Shown in pieces: positions 1 to 10,790 of a DNA stretch of 64,000 nucleotides. The DNA is taken from positions 22,895,812-22,959,811 of the forward strand of contig CM051007.1 in the NCBI GenBank assembly GCA_027704905.1, read 5' to 3'. A model generated the notes under the pieces. That model did not search any database. It saw nothing but the letters and a program-made list of their open reading frames with translations, and had not been told where the DNA came from. Source of the DNA: Muraenolepis orangiensis. Its lineage: Eukaryota; Chordata; Actinopteri; Gadiformes; Muraenolepididae. Every line of letters begins with the position of its first letter. Position 1 is the first letter of the stretch. The position numbers were made by a program, and so were the translations under genes.

Positions 1-3000
1 CTCTGGCACCCCTGGACCTGTATCACCCTCATTGCCATCCATTACAGGTTGTTCCTGAACATCCACAGCAGGCAGCGTGTCAGCTGGTGTTGGTGCTTGT
101 GCTGATGCTGGCACTGCAACTGGAACAGTTTCCTCTTGCTGCTGCACATCCCCTGGTTCTGTTGCTTGTCTTGGAGGTTGGAATTCAGGTGCTACTGCTC
201 TGAGATTACGGTGTGGTTCAGGTTGAGGCGCCTGATGTCTGACTGTCCTCCTTGTATACACAGGTAACGGTCGGAGGCTGTAGTAATATCCTTCCTCTTC
301 AGCAGAATCATCAGACTCCTGCTCAGCTGCTTCTCTGCTGTGAGTCTGTCTGTCTCTCTGTTTTTTTTGTTTCTTTTGTGCATGACAGGGCTGCTCATCT
401 TGTTCGAATGGCAAGTCATTTACAGGTAGCAGGAGGTTACGGTGCAGCACACGGATGGTTCTGTCTCCTTTTTCTGCTTGAACTTTGTACACAGGCCCGT
501 CTCCCATCCTTTCAATAACTCTGTGAACTCTCTCCTCCCAGTAAGCACGGAGTTTGCCAGGTCCACCTCTCTGAGACAGGTTCCTGACAAGCACGCGATC
601 TCCTGGCTGAAGTGCAATCCCTTTAACACCACGGTCGTAGTGTTTCTTTCCTTTTGCTGAGCACTTTTGGCTATTCTCTGAGGCGATCCTGTAAGCCTCC
701 TGCATCCGAGAAGCCCATTTCTGTGCAAATTCCTGTCGATTCGACATCTCTTCATCAGTTCTCAGATCAAACACTAAGTCAATGGGCAACCGTGGGGCTC
801 TTCCATAGAGGAGAAAGAAGGGCGAATAGCCGGTTGCTTCATGTCTCGTACAATTGTACGCATGGACTATGTGGGGCAAATGGTCTTTCCACTCAGCTTT
901 TTTTTCCTCTTGGAGAGTGCGGAGCATCTGTAACAGCGTTCTATTCAGGCGTTCCACAGGGTTCCCCTGTGGGTGGTATGGGGTAGTTCGAGAATTGGAA
1001 ATGCCAGACAGCTGCTGGAGTCGCTGGAATAGATTATTCTCAAATTCTCGTCCCTGGTCGTGGTGTAACTTTTCAGGGTACGCAAAACGTGGAATAAAAT
1101 CACTGAAGATTTTCTCCGCTGCAGTTTTGCCTGACTTATTCTTAGTCGGGTAGGCTTGTGCGAAGCGGGTAAAGTGATCTACCAGGACTAAAATGTACTC
1201 AAAGCCTCCTTTACTCGGCTCTAGGTGGAGGTAATCAATAGAAATAAGCTCAAATGGGGCACTGGTTGTAATTGAACCCATGGGTGCCTTTTCTGGGATG
1301 GTGGGTCGTTTCTGCTTAATACATGAGCACTGGCGGATGACATAGTCTTCTATTTCACGCTGCATGAATGGCCAATAGAACCTTTGCCTTGCAAGGTGGA
1401 TTACTTTGTCAGCCCCCACATGACCCATGTCATCATGCAGGTGTTTAAACACGGTTGACTTCAGCTTACTGGGGAGAACGAGCTGTTTCCATTTTCCTGC
1501 CTGCCTGTACAGAATTCCTTTGTCAAGTTTGAGTCTGTTCCATTCATGCACTAGTCTCCTTGTCTCTTGACCCATTTGTCTTTTGTCTTTGTCATTGGGG
1601 TTCCATCCCCTCCTCTTCAATGTCATCACCTCATAGATTGATGCATCCTCTTTCTGGGCAGCTCTGATGTCCTCTGGGCTGATGGTGGGGATCGTCACAG
1701 AGGGGTCGTCGTCGCCACCAGAGGAGAGTTGCAGTGCAACCATCCATGGCACATCCTTCTCGGCCACTGCTTTGTTCCCCTGCCATATGGTGGAAACTAC
1801 ATCTGGGGGCAGAGCTTCAGTGTACTCCCCTATGTGACCCTGGAGCTTTACTGGATACCGTGACAGTGTGTCAGCGTCAGCATTCGCCTTGCCTGGCCTG
1901 TATTTTATGGTGAAGTGGAAATCCGCCAACTCACCCACCCACCGATGTCCGACAGCGTTGAGTTTGGCTGTGCTTAAAACATAAGTAAGGGGGTTATTGT
2001 CTGTGTACACCGTGAATGTGGGTGCATAGTAGAGATAATCCCGGAACTTATCACAGATGGCCCACTTCAATGCCAGAAACTCGAGCTTGCCAGAATGGAG
2101 ATGGTAATTATTTTCTGCGGGCGTGAGTGTTCTGGATCCATAAGCGATGACGCGGAGTTTACCCCCCTGCTGCTGATAGAGCACAGCCCCCAGACCTTCG
2201 TTGGATGCGTCAGTATTTAACACAAAAGGCAAATTAAAATCTGGGTAGGCTAAAATGGGCGGATTGGTCAACATGTCTACAAGGCGAGAGACAACAGCAC
2301 TGTGTTCGGGGGTCCAATGAACAGGTGTCTTAGAGGGGAGCTGGCCAGACTTTGTGACATTTGTTTTGGGTGCAGCGTTGTTATCTTTAACAGGCCTCTT
2401 GTTGGGCTGACTGGAACCCTCTGCTAGCTTAAACAGTGGCCGTGCAATCCTGGAGAAGTCCTGTATGAAGGATCTATAATAGCCTAAAAAGCCTAATAGA
2501 CCCCTGACTTCCCCCACATTCTTTGGCTCCCTCTCTTTTAGCTGCAACACTGCTTCCAGGTCTTTGGGGTCTATCTGGACACCTTCACTTGTCACTAGGC
2601 GCCCTATGTATCTCACTTGTCGTCTAAACAGCTCGCATTTCTTTGCACGTAACTTGATGCCATGCTCCCTCAGGCGACGGAGCACCTGCCTCAGGTCCTC
2701 CACGTGGTCATGGAATGATTTGGAAAAACAGAGCACATCATCCAGATAAGGCGAGCAGCACTCGTCCCTCATGCCATCCAAGACGCCCTCCATACATCTT
2801 TGAAAGGCCGCTGGGGCGTTGGTAAGGCCAAAGGGGAGGCGAAGCCACTCATATAATCCCCAAGGGGTACTAAAAGCGGTCAGGTGCCTGGAACTCTCAT
2901 CGACAAAGCCCTGGTGGTAAGCGCTGCCTTGGTCGAGTAGTGAGAACCAGGAGTAGCCCCCCAGGTTATCCAGCAGGTCTTGAATGCGTGGGAGCGGATG

Positions 3001-4328
3001 ACGGTCTGGGACAGTTTTGCGGTTTAACTCCCTAAAGTCAACGCATAGACGCAAGCTCTTATCTTTTTTTCGGACACAGACCACGGGGGATGAGTACGGT
3101 GAAGTGGACTTTCTTATCCAGCCATGGTCAAGCAGGTTCTGCACATACTCTTTTACCTCTCTGTACAGGGGTTTTGGAATTGCATTATAGCGCTTTTGGA
3201 CTGGTGTCTCATCATTTAGCTGAATCTTGAGTTGCAGGTTTGGGATGCAACCTATGTCAGCGTCATCCTTGGCAAAGACATCTGATTCGTCGTATAACAT
3301 GTCTCTGGCTATCTCTTGTTCCTCCTCTTCGAGGTGTGACAATTCGACAGGTGGATGCCATTTATCTCGAGTCAGAGCGGAGCAGGTTTGAGCAGTGGGA
3401 TGGTTTATGGGCTTTGGGTTGTTGGGGGAATGGTTAATGGGTTTGGCCTCAGTAATTTCCTCAAGTGTGCCCAGAATGGTTCTCTGTGACAGATAGATGT
3501 CATGTTTAGTGAAATTCTGAATAGGGATTTTGGCAATTTTTGATGAGCCACTGGGGACATCTACTAAAGAGGGAAAGGGGTCTAAACCCTCAGGACAGTT
3601 GTTTTCTGGGCTGGGCTCAAATAACATTGTTCTGCCCTGGGGCCATGCTCTGACTCTGCACTTCACCTCACAGATTTGGCCAGCGAGGATAGTTAGTCCT
3701 TTCTTTCCAACCCGTACAGTGCACTGGGGAGGCGTTTCATCAGGAGCCAGTATCTGGAGAACAGAAATCAGGGTTTCCACTGTGCTTTCGCTGACACTCA
3801 TGGCTTCCTTCAGTATGGCTGTAATATCCACCTGTTCTTTGTTCTCTTTGATCATCTCTGCAATGACATTGCTACCTAAAATGGGACAGTTAACACAGCT
3901 CTGACTGATTAATATGGGCACTTGTATGTCAGCATGTCCATGGCTCTCACTGCGTATCTGTAAATCAACATAAGCCCATCCATCAAAGGGAACCACTGTA
4001 CCATTTGCTGCAGATATTTCAAGGGCTTGATCGGGGAATAGGGATGAGAGTGGCTGGATTTTGACACTGGGCAACGCTTTCTCTACCCACGCCCTCCCCA
4101 CCATGGTCACCTGGGCCCCTGAGTCGAGCAGCATTTGGAGTGGGACCCCATTAATTGCACATGAGACCATACATCGCTTGCCAATTAGTTGTGCTACACG
4201 TTTTCTGGGTGTTGACTGGCACTGTGTAGTTTGTTTTACGGGGTTTACTGTTTTAACTGAGTTAACCTGTACTGGAGGCTTGTTACTGGCAACAGTCACT
4301 GGCAGCCTCACTCCAGTGACCTCCTCTC
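1..4328 (-). CDS. pol: pol polyprotein (protease-RT-RNase H-integrase), 3' end beyond the window
   Basis: In the -1 frame relative to gag I read an uninterrupted frame from the slip site through the integrase core to the edge. Protease: LLDSGAQ near 4110-4130. Reverse transcriptase about 2400-3250 with the catalytic YLDD box at 2737-2748. RNase H about 1840-2250 with TDAS, a conserved glutamate and a YTDNN block. Integrase: an HHCC zinc-binding domain near 1320-1460, then a D,D,E core about 850-1260 with HHDQG and the NPVERLNR glutamate block. The charged C-terminal tail (1-500) has no recognised fold. There is no ATG of its own at the start, as expected for a frameshift product. It would make the enzymes for reverse transcription and integration. 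Confidence 0.85.
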
Positions 4329-4335
4329 GTTTCCC
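4295..4335 (-). promoter_or_regulatory. -1 programmed ribosomal frameshift signal at the gag-pol junction
   Basis: The heptamer GGGAAAC (4335-4329) sits in the gag frame as G GGA AAC, the X XXY YYZ phase needed for a -1 slip. Eight bases later (4321-4328 is the spacer) comes an exact 8-bp stem, GTCACTGG (4320-4313) with CCAGTGAC (4302-4295), closing a 10-base loop. Shifting -1 at this point enters the frame that carries the protease DSG motif and all of pol. Heptamer, phase, spacer and stem all agree, so I regard this as a strong sequence-based prediction; use in cells is not shown. Confidence 0.85.
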
Positions 4336-5870
4336 GAAGCCTTTCTTTTCAGACAGCCAATTGCTCTATGTCCTTCCTGACCACAAATGAAACAGTGAGG
4401 GCAGCTCTTAATGTTCCTTTGCACACAGTCATGACATCTGCCCCTGGTCTCATTCGTTGATGTCTGGGGTCTAATTGAGGGTCGGTTGGAGGGTGGACCA
4501 GGGCTTACAGGAGTCACAGGTTCTGTGGGTTTGACCCCCTGGGCAAAGTGTTTGGTCAGTGAAGCCACTTGTGCAGTCAGCTCTAGAATAGCAGCACGGT
4601 TAGCCTGTAATTCAGAGTCAACTTTGGTCTGTTCAATCTGGTCAGTCTGCTCAGTCTGAGCTGCACTTACAGTCACTGGTCGGGTTTTAGTAACTGTACC
4701 AAGGCGTCTCAACCTATCTGCCTCCTCACTTGTGGACTTAGTGATCTGTTCTAAGAGAAGGTCATCATTAACCTGCAAGTCTGTGAGGAAAGGTTTGAGA
4801 TCACATCTGACATGGTTATTTTTCTCATTTAACCCTTGGTAGAGTGTGTGAAGGAATGTACCTTGAACAAGCTTTCTGTCATAACAAAAATCTGCACCTG
4901 GCTGTTGTGACTCAAAAACAACTCTCTGTTTTAGACCCATGATTCTGTACAAAAATAGCTGTGGGCCCTCTTTGTCTTGCTGTCTGGCAGTACTAAGCTC
5001 CTGAAAGAGCTCAGTGCTGTTTTTGTCTCTAATATGGGAGCGGAGAAAGCGTTTTAACTCACTCATAGTAAGGTCATCTTTGTTGGTTAACATCTCCCTG
5101 AATGTACCAGGTTTAGTTATCTTGAGCACAGTGCGGATAACCTCTGACTCACTAAACCCTTCATGTAACCCTTCATCCATTTGTTTACAAAGGCTACTGT
5201 ATGACATATCAGACCCTGTGTCAGAAATCTGACCACCATAAAGTTTAAACTCTCTGCGTGGAAACAGAGCAGCTACATCAGTAAATCTCACCACCTGCTC
5301 ACCCATACTGGAGGACGGACTGGCACGGCCAGGAGGGGCACCACCTGCACTGTTGATGATGGATCTGGCTGGTGATGTAGTGGCGAGGTTCCTGGCTGGT
5401 GCGGTATTGTCCCTGTCCATGGTCGGTTGTGGTGTGTGAATGTCTCTTTCCCTGGTTGGGTACAGCAGTTGACTGTCCATGGTCGCTGTAGTTGAACTGG
5501 TCTGTTGACGAGTCGCTGTATCTTCCACCTGGAGGGGTGCAGCATCGACTACTCCTCCGTCGTCAGCTCCTTCAACGCCAGCTCCTCCCACAGCATCTCC
5601 TCTATCCGGGGGTCTTAACATCTCATCTAACATGTCGTCGAGGTGAAGGATTTGTGACATGCCTTCATCCTCCATGCCTTTCAACTTCTCACTTCTTAGA
5701 TAATGGTCAATCAAATCAAATAGTTCTGGTTCACTCAGGACCGCAAGGTCCTCAGTGTCTCTGTCTTCATCAACCGCACTGGCAACAGCCAGTAACTGAG
5801 TGGTACTTAAAGTTAAGAGTCTCTTTTGGATCTTGAAGATCAGCATCCGTCGTGGGGTTGTGGTAGCCAT
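4308..5870 (-). CDS. gag: gag polyprotein of the gypsy-like element (520 aa)
   Basis: One open frame of 520 codons whose ATG lies 116 bases inside the primer site. The N-terminal part is acidic and unrecognised; a central region (about residues 200-400) resembles retrotransposon capsid in being helical and charged. Near the C-terminus is one CCHC zinc knuckle (C-F-I-C-GQEG-H-RAIG-C), the expected nucleic-acid-binding motif that packages element RNA. The frame ends in TGA at 4308-4310, 18 bases after a GGGAAAC slippery site, which puts it directly upstream of pol in the -1 frame. The middle of the protein has proline- and serine-rich low-complexity stretches. I see no break. Confidence 0.9.
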   Translation of the reverse strand: MATTTPRRMLIFKIQKRLLTLSTTQLLAVASAVDEDRDTEDLAVLSEPELFDLIDHYLRSEKLKGMEDEGMSQILHLDDMLDEMLRPPDRGDAVGGAGVEGADDGGVVDAAPLQVEDTATRQQTSSTTATMDSQLLYPTRERDIHTPQPTMDRDNTAPARNLATTSPARSIINSAGGAPPGRASPSSSMGEQVVRFTDVAALFPRREFKLYGGQISDTGSDMSYSSLCKQMDEGLHEGFSESEVIRTVLKITKPGTFREMLTNKDDLTMSELKRFLRSHIRDKNSTELFQELSTARQQDKEGPQLFLYRIMGLKQRVVFESQQPGADFCYDRKLVQGTFLHTLYQGLNEKNNHVRCDLKPFLTDLQVNDDLLLEQITKSTSEEADRLRRLGTVTKTRPVTVSAAQTEQTDQIEQTKVDSELQANRAAILELTAQVASLTKHFAQGVKPTEPVTPVSPGPPSNRPSIRPQTSTNETRGRCHDCVQRNIKSCPHCFICGQEGHRAIGCLKRKASGNERRSLE

Positions 5871-5986
5871 CTTTAGCCCCTGTGTCCTCTACTCTCTGGA
5901 TGACGCACAGCAATGCAGCCTTCCCTGAAGCTTTAGGCACAGGTTCTCTCCGTAGCAGTTCCCACTTTCCCAGCTAGGTGGCGCTG

Positions 5987-6004
5987 ATCCCGGACGAGCC
6001 CCCA
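5987..6004 (-). other. primer binding site, tRNA-Pro type
   Basis: The minus strand reads TGGGGGCTCGTCCGGGAT two bases after the LTR end. This 18-mer is the sequence known as the tRNA-Pro primer site of murine leukaemia-type elements, so reverse transcription of this element is probably primed by tRNA-Pro. The exact position just inside the LTR supports the LTR boundary. Confidence 0.85.
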
Positions 6005-6006
6005 AT

Positions 6007-6851
6007 TGTTACCGGCCTCAGACCTAGGGGAGTCTGGGTCGGTCCAAGTGATACACAGGCATGGTGCACTGTGGATCTGTGAAACATGAAGAACAAGACA
6101 CGTTACATTCTCATGCCTTGCTCAGCCGGCAGCGGTTTATTACTGCACATGCAGCATCTCAACATCACAATCATATTTCAAGTTCTCAACATCAAAAATA
6201 TTGTTTAACAGTCCAACAGACAGTTTACTTCACAATAAATCAAATAATACAAAAATACAATGTATTCTTCATAAAACCAAAATAAAGTGCAAAACAATAA
6301 CCCTTCTGTATTCTTTACTCCAAATACCATTCGCTCAAATACAGAAAATAACATGAACACGTTTTCAGTCACACAAGCACGTGCACGCGCACCACGTGTG
6401 GTTTCTGTGGTGAAACACAGTGGAACAAACTACCTGGCAGCAGCCATTATTCAACTCGACAAAACAATAAAACTACTCGTCCAAACTTACTTCAGGTACA
6501 CTCAAAACGTTACCAAACATGTCACTGACAGTTCACATTAGTTTTAACACCCTTGGGAATGTTTTACATAGTTATATGCTTACCTGTGAAACATGAAGAA
6601 CAAGACACGTTACATTCTCATGCCTTGCTCAGCCGGCAGCGGTTTATTACTGAGCTGCGCATGGTAGGGCCAAGACTAGTGTTTCCTCTATGGTTCACAG
6701 GAGCGCAGGAGCGCCATCTACTGACTTGGAAGTCTAATAACATGTGGGTAGTTCTGTTAATCTATTAGAGTAGTTCTGATCATCTTAAAGAATGGGGGGT
6801 GTATGTTTTACTGCAAAACTTTAAATAGAGGCATTTTCTGAACCCTCTACA
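6007..6851 (-). repeat. 5' LTR of the gypsy-like element, 845 bp
   Basis: On the minus strand it begins TGTAGAGGG and ends GGTAACA, followed two bases later by the primer site. The same 845 bp occurs at 24295-25139 in the other arm with only scattered differences. Inside it a 69-bp segment containing AATAAA is present twice (6584-6652 and 6077-6145), 507 bp apart. The 5' boundary is set from the TG end and from a possible TATA target duplication around the other copy; the 3' boundary is firm. Confidence 0.75.
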
Positions 6852-7189
6852 TATACAGCAGGTAAGTGATCATTTAACAGGTAGTGATCAGGGGTATGCT
6901 ATTATTGAAAGCAGGATACAAATATATAGATGTAAATGTATATACAAGTGAGCATATATAAATGTATGGCAAATATAAAGGTATATATGTATATACAGGA
7001 GCAGGAGCAGTTCTTTCAACAGATTTAAATATATATTGCAGGTACAGTAAACAGGTATCTTAGTAATAAATATGTAAACTATAGAGAGGTAGGTAGTTGT
7101 GATACAGTTTGTTTTTACAGGTTTTGTTTTATTTTTAATTTTACAGTTAGTCAGAGAAATTGGTGGTTGTTATAGGTGTTGAGCATGGG
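6852..7189. other. AT-rich stretch, no gene seen
   Basis: A run of short TATA/ATAT-rich words between the LTR and the G-rich repeat, mirrored at about 23957-24294. It could be the 3' untranslated end of an old LINE, but I cannot place it. Confidence 0.4.
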
Positions 7190-7372
7190 CGTGAGCAGGG
7201 GGGGCAGCAGAGGGGGCGTCAGCAGGGGTTTGTGCAGCAGCAGGGGGGGGGTGGAGCAGAGGGGGGGACAGCCGGGGGGGGGACAGCAGAGGTGCAGCAG
7301 CAGGTGGGGGGACAGCAGAGGCGTGTCAGCAGGGGGGGAGGGGCAGCAGGGGGGGGGGGGGGTGGTGTGGTG
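7190..7372. repeat. G-rich minisatellite with GGCAGCAG words
   Basis: Irregular repeats of G-runs and GCAGCAG, ending in a run of about 14 G. The mirrored copy is C-rich at 23771-23960. Strand-asymmetric G-runs of this kind can form G-quadruplexes; any ORF across it is low-complexity and not a gene. Confidence 0.8.
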
Positions 7373-7373
7373 A

Positions 7374-7458
7374 GGGTGGAGAGGAGAATCTGGTGGTTCA
7401 CAGTGTCAAATGTCTGCAGCATTCGACACTGTGAACCACCAGATTCTCCTCTCCACCC
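7374..7458. repeat. 39-bp foldback (inverted repeat) at the start of an L2 fragment
   Basis: Arm 7374-7412 is the reverse complement of 7420-7458 with one mismatch and a 7-base spacer. The right arm of the pair is the beginning of the recognisable L2 reverse-transcriptase frame (AFDTVNHQ block), so the left arm is an inverted copy of that start. Mirrored at about 23685-23769. Confidence 0.85.
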
Positions 7459-8480
7459 TTGAGGGGATGGGTGTCTTGGGCTCTGCTCTCGCCTTGTTTG
7501 CACTGGGGTGCCACAAGGATCGGTCCTGGGTCCTCATTTCTTCTCCCTCTACACAACGTCCCTTGGTGCTGTTATCCACTCCCATGACTTATCCAAGTGG
7601 AAAGTGGAAACACGCATTGCCGCGTGCTTAGCAGACATCTCAAATTGGATGTCGATGCACCACCTAAAGCTCAACCTGGACAAGACTGAGCTAGTGTTTT
7701 TCCTGACAAAGGGCTGTCCACACCGAGACCTGGCTGTCACCATTGATGATGCTGTGGTGACACCTACTCGGACCACAAGGAATCTGGGTGTGACCCTGGA
7801 CGACCAACAGTCGTTCTCTGCAAACATTGCATCGGTGACACACTCCTGCAGATTCCTCCTCTACAACATCAGGAGGATTTGGCCTTTTCTCACAGAAAAG
7901 GCTGCCCAGGTGCTCATCCAGGCTCTTGTCATTTCCCGGCTGGACTACTGCAACTCCCTCCTTGCTGGCGCCCCGCATTTGCCATCAGGCCCCTGGAGCT
8001 CATTCAGAAAGCTGCAGCTCGCCTGGTGTTCAACCGCCCCAAGTACTCCCACACATCTATCCTCCTTCGGACTCTACACTGGCTACCTGTAGCTGCTCGC
8101 ATCCAGTTCAAGACCTTGGTGCTAGCCTACAAGGCAGTAAAAGGTACTGCTCCATCCTACCTCCAGGCAATGGTCAAGGCCTACATCCCAACCCGTCCAC
8201 TTCGCTGGGCTTCTTCGCGCCATCTGCTTGCCCCCTCACTTAAGGGCCCGTGTGGCCGATCTACGCAGTCACGTTTCTTCTCCGTCCTGGCCCCAATTTG
8301 GTGTAGGCGCTATAAGCCTTCCATGTCACACTCCGGCTCTGTTTGTGTTCCTATCAAAATTAGGCGCTACCTAATTCCAGTTTAACTTTCCTTTTATGCC
8401 AGTCTCTTTGCAAATATCACTCAAGTACATACTATGCACACAGGTACCAATTCACCACACAGTATTCACATCATCCGCTG
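7420..8480 (+). pseudogene. L2-like LINE fragment, reverse transcriptase C-terminal part, broken
   Basis: Translated blocks resemble the L2/CR1 reverse transcriptase: AFDTVNHQ at the start, PQGSVLGP, then thumb-region blocks LNLDKTEL, RNLGVTLD and SRLDYCNSLLAG, and the C-terminal LHWLPVAARIQFK region near 8080. The segment that should hold the FADD catalytic box, between SLGAV and the ACLADIS block, is missing, so the fragment cannot encode an active enzyme. The frame changes several times; one change near 7975 (a missing base in CCGG) is private to this arm, since 23160-23200 keeps the frame. The other arm instead lacks 11 bases near 23285. Confidence 0.8.
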
Positions 8481-8489
8481 TTGGTATCA

Positions 8490-8701
8490 TGAATGTATAT
8501 TTTATCCTTACTTTATGCTTTTACGGTGATCCTCCCAGGCGTACGGCAGGAGCACTATCCGTGTAAACGTCAGCCAACACTTTCGCCTAATTGGCCTAAA
8601 TCTACCTATGCAGTTATGAAAATTCTGCTCACCTTTTTTGTGTGCACACGGAAGTGTTGGTCTGGGGCTGCCATCCCGCTCCCTCACCACAGCTGAGTTG
8701 G
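8490..8701 (-). other. leader remnant of an LTR element
   Basis: Sequence just inside the primer site of the 633-bp LTR. About 200 bases remain before L2 sequence begins, so the element's coding part is lost. No coding frame is recognisable. Mirrored at about 22456-22670. Confidence 0.5.
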
Positions 8702-8719
8702 ATCACGTCGGGGTCACCA
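8702..8719 (-). other. primer binding site, tRNA-Trp type
   Basis: The minus strand reads TGGTGACCCCGACGTGAT, complementary to the 3' end of vertebrate tRNA-Trp and the same primer site used by avian sarcoma-leukosis viruses. It lies four bases inside the LTR. Confidence 0.85.
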
Positions 8720-8723
8720 ATTT

Positions 8724-9356
8724 TGTTGTGTTCAGAGTTCCTCGCCGTTAGGTGATCTGCCTCAGCGTCGCTAGAAGAATCCACACCTCGTAGTCACCAG
8801 TCTATTAGTTGTTATTTATCGATAATAATGATACCCTAATACAGCAATCTAAGATAGATGAGTGAATACTCAATTACAGAACCCGGGATCAGGACACAAG
8901 AGCTTCGTACCACCCAGACCCGTGATGTCGAGTTAGCTGACCAGTAGTCTACTCAAATGCCCCGATTCCTTCGATATACAATACTTTTATATGGTCACTC
9001 AGCCCTTCCGGTGGTAACGTCTTCTTCTCCCTCCGTCAGGTGGTTTTCTCCTCTTTCTGTCAGATGGAGCCAGTGTCTGCTGGCGTCCTCAGCCGGTCAT
9101 TACTTCCCCATGGCCGTTTTGGGCCTCCCGTCTGGGTCACCGTGTCCCCGTCTGTTCTCGCTCTTGTTTTGCAACTTGCATTTTCCTGTTTGCTTCATCT
9201 GCACTTTTCACATATTTTATTACTGTGTACACATGATGTTAGGAGGGGAGACAATTTGCGCCTCTCTTTCCGTACACGGAGAAAGGGAGGAAGGCTCCGG
9301 CCTTCCCATACCACAAACATTGAGCCTTCTGACGAGAAACGGCTTAAGCTGTGACA
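8724..9356 (-). repeat. 633-bp LTR beside the tRNA-Trp primer site
   Basis: On the minus strand it starts TGTCACAGC and ends CACAACA just before the primer site. A TATAAAAG box is present about 360 bases in. The same LTR is at 21801-22433 in the other arm. The element is reduced to one LTR and a short leader. No internal frame survives, so the family is not certain; gypsy-like or retrovirus-like are both possible. Confidence 0.7.
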
Positions 9357-9418
9357 GTTGGTTAGTTATAGTTATTGCTAGCACATAATACACATTTAAT
9401 ACACAGTTCCAGTTTTAC

Positions 9419-10790
9419 TCCACAGGATCTCTAGGGGTGACGAGTCTGCCTATAGGAGGAAAATCGACAGACTGCTGACCTGGTGTGGTGCTAACAACCT
9501 GGAGATAAACGCTCTAAAAACAGTGGAGATGGTTGTAGACTTCAGAAAGAGCCCAGCCCCCCTCCCCCATCACCCTACACAACTCCCGGTTCACATTGTG
9601 GACTCCTTCCACTTCCTAAGCACCATCATCTCCACCTCAAGTGGGAGCTGAACATCAGCTCCCTGACCAAGAAGGCCCAGCAGAGGCTAATACAGCTGAA
9701 GAAATTCTACATGCCTCAGTCCATGATGGTTATCTTCTACACCTCCATCATTGAGTCAATCCTCACCTTCTCCATCACCACCTGGTTTCCCGTTGCCACA
9801 GCAAGAGACAAGTCCAACCCGCGGCGTGTCATACGCTCTGCGGAGAGAGTGATCGGCTGAAACCTGCCTTCCCTCCAGACCCTGCATGACTCCAGGGCCC
9901 TGAAGCGGGCCAGAAAGATTATGGCCGACCCCTCTCACCCAGGCCACAGTCTCTTTGCACTGCTCCCCGCCGGCAGGAGGCTGCGGGCCATCAGGTCAAG
10001 AACTGTACGCCACAATCAGAGCTTCTTCCCCACGGCCTCCAGCCTCGTCAACGAGGCCCGCCTCCCCCTCTGAAGACCCCCCTCTGACCCCCCCCCCCCG
10101 TCTCTACCCCCCCCACTGGACCCAGCCCTCATACACCCACACATATATTCATACAGAAATATTTATTTATACTTATATTTAGATTTAGATTAAAATGCTA
10201 AAAAAAATGCTAAGTTGCACTGGACTTAGTCCGCTCACTCAACATTTTTATACATGTTTTGACTTGTATTATTCTTGTCTTGTTCTGTTTTTTCTCGACC
10301 CTCTCACCCAGGCCCCAGTCTCTCTGGACCTCTCCCCTCCAGCAGGAGAGGAGCCCGAAATGTGCCAATTGTACAATTATTAACCGTTAAAAAAAACCGG
10401 TTCTACCATCCACATGTAGTGGCAGGTAGAGACAAAGTTTATTCAAGACTGTCAATACAGATCTTCCCTTGGCTACATACTATATATGTGCTGTATACTA
10501 TATAGCATACACACATATTTATACAAATACCAAATATTTGTTTCTAGTTTCTGGACCGTATACTTCAAATGTACTCCCACTTATATACTCATATTTATCC
10601 CAACTAGTTGTAAATACTGTTGAATTTACCTTTATACATTGTATAAATTTGTATATACATAGTTGAATGCAGTTTGCAGATTGTATTTGCACAATTTCCG
10701 CATGACACTGCCACTTTCATTTCACTGCATATCCTGTATATGTGACAAATAAATATCTTGAAATCTTGAATCTTGAAAGAGAAATCTTGG
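9419..10790 (+). pseudogene. CR1/Rex1-like LINE 3' fragment with ATCTTGAA-type tail
   Basis: Coding remnant of the reverse-transcriptase C-terminal region (MVVDFRKS block, then KKAQQRLIQLKKF, SIIESILTFSITTWF and the LLPAGRRLRAIRSRT block) followed by a 3' untranslated region ending in short ATCTTGAA repeats after AATAAA. In this arm codon GGC-TGA near 9857 is a stop where the other arm reads TGC. The N-terminal enzyme and catalytic box are absent, so it is a dead 5'-truncated copy. Mirrored at about 20385-21725 and, diverged, at 62690-63590. Confidence 0.8.

Larger units (their letters stand above)
1..6851 (-). mobile_element. Ty3/gypsy-like LTR retrotransposon, 5' part, running off the window edge
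   Basis: Reading the minus strand the order is LTR (6851-6007), primer binding site, short leader, gag, then a pol frame with protease, reverse transcriptase, RNase H and integrase. That order (integrase after RNase H) is the Ty3/gypsy arrangement. The 3' LTR must lie beyond position 1. Gag is one open frame and I read pol without a stop to the edge, so the copy looks young and possibly competent; this is inference from open frames. The right inverted arm holds only the LTR of this element (24295-25139). Confidence 0.9.

Noticed and set aside
7160..7503. Glycine/proline-rich frames over the G-rich repeat
   Set aside because: Low-complexity translation of a minisatellite, with frames open on both strands.
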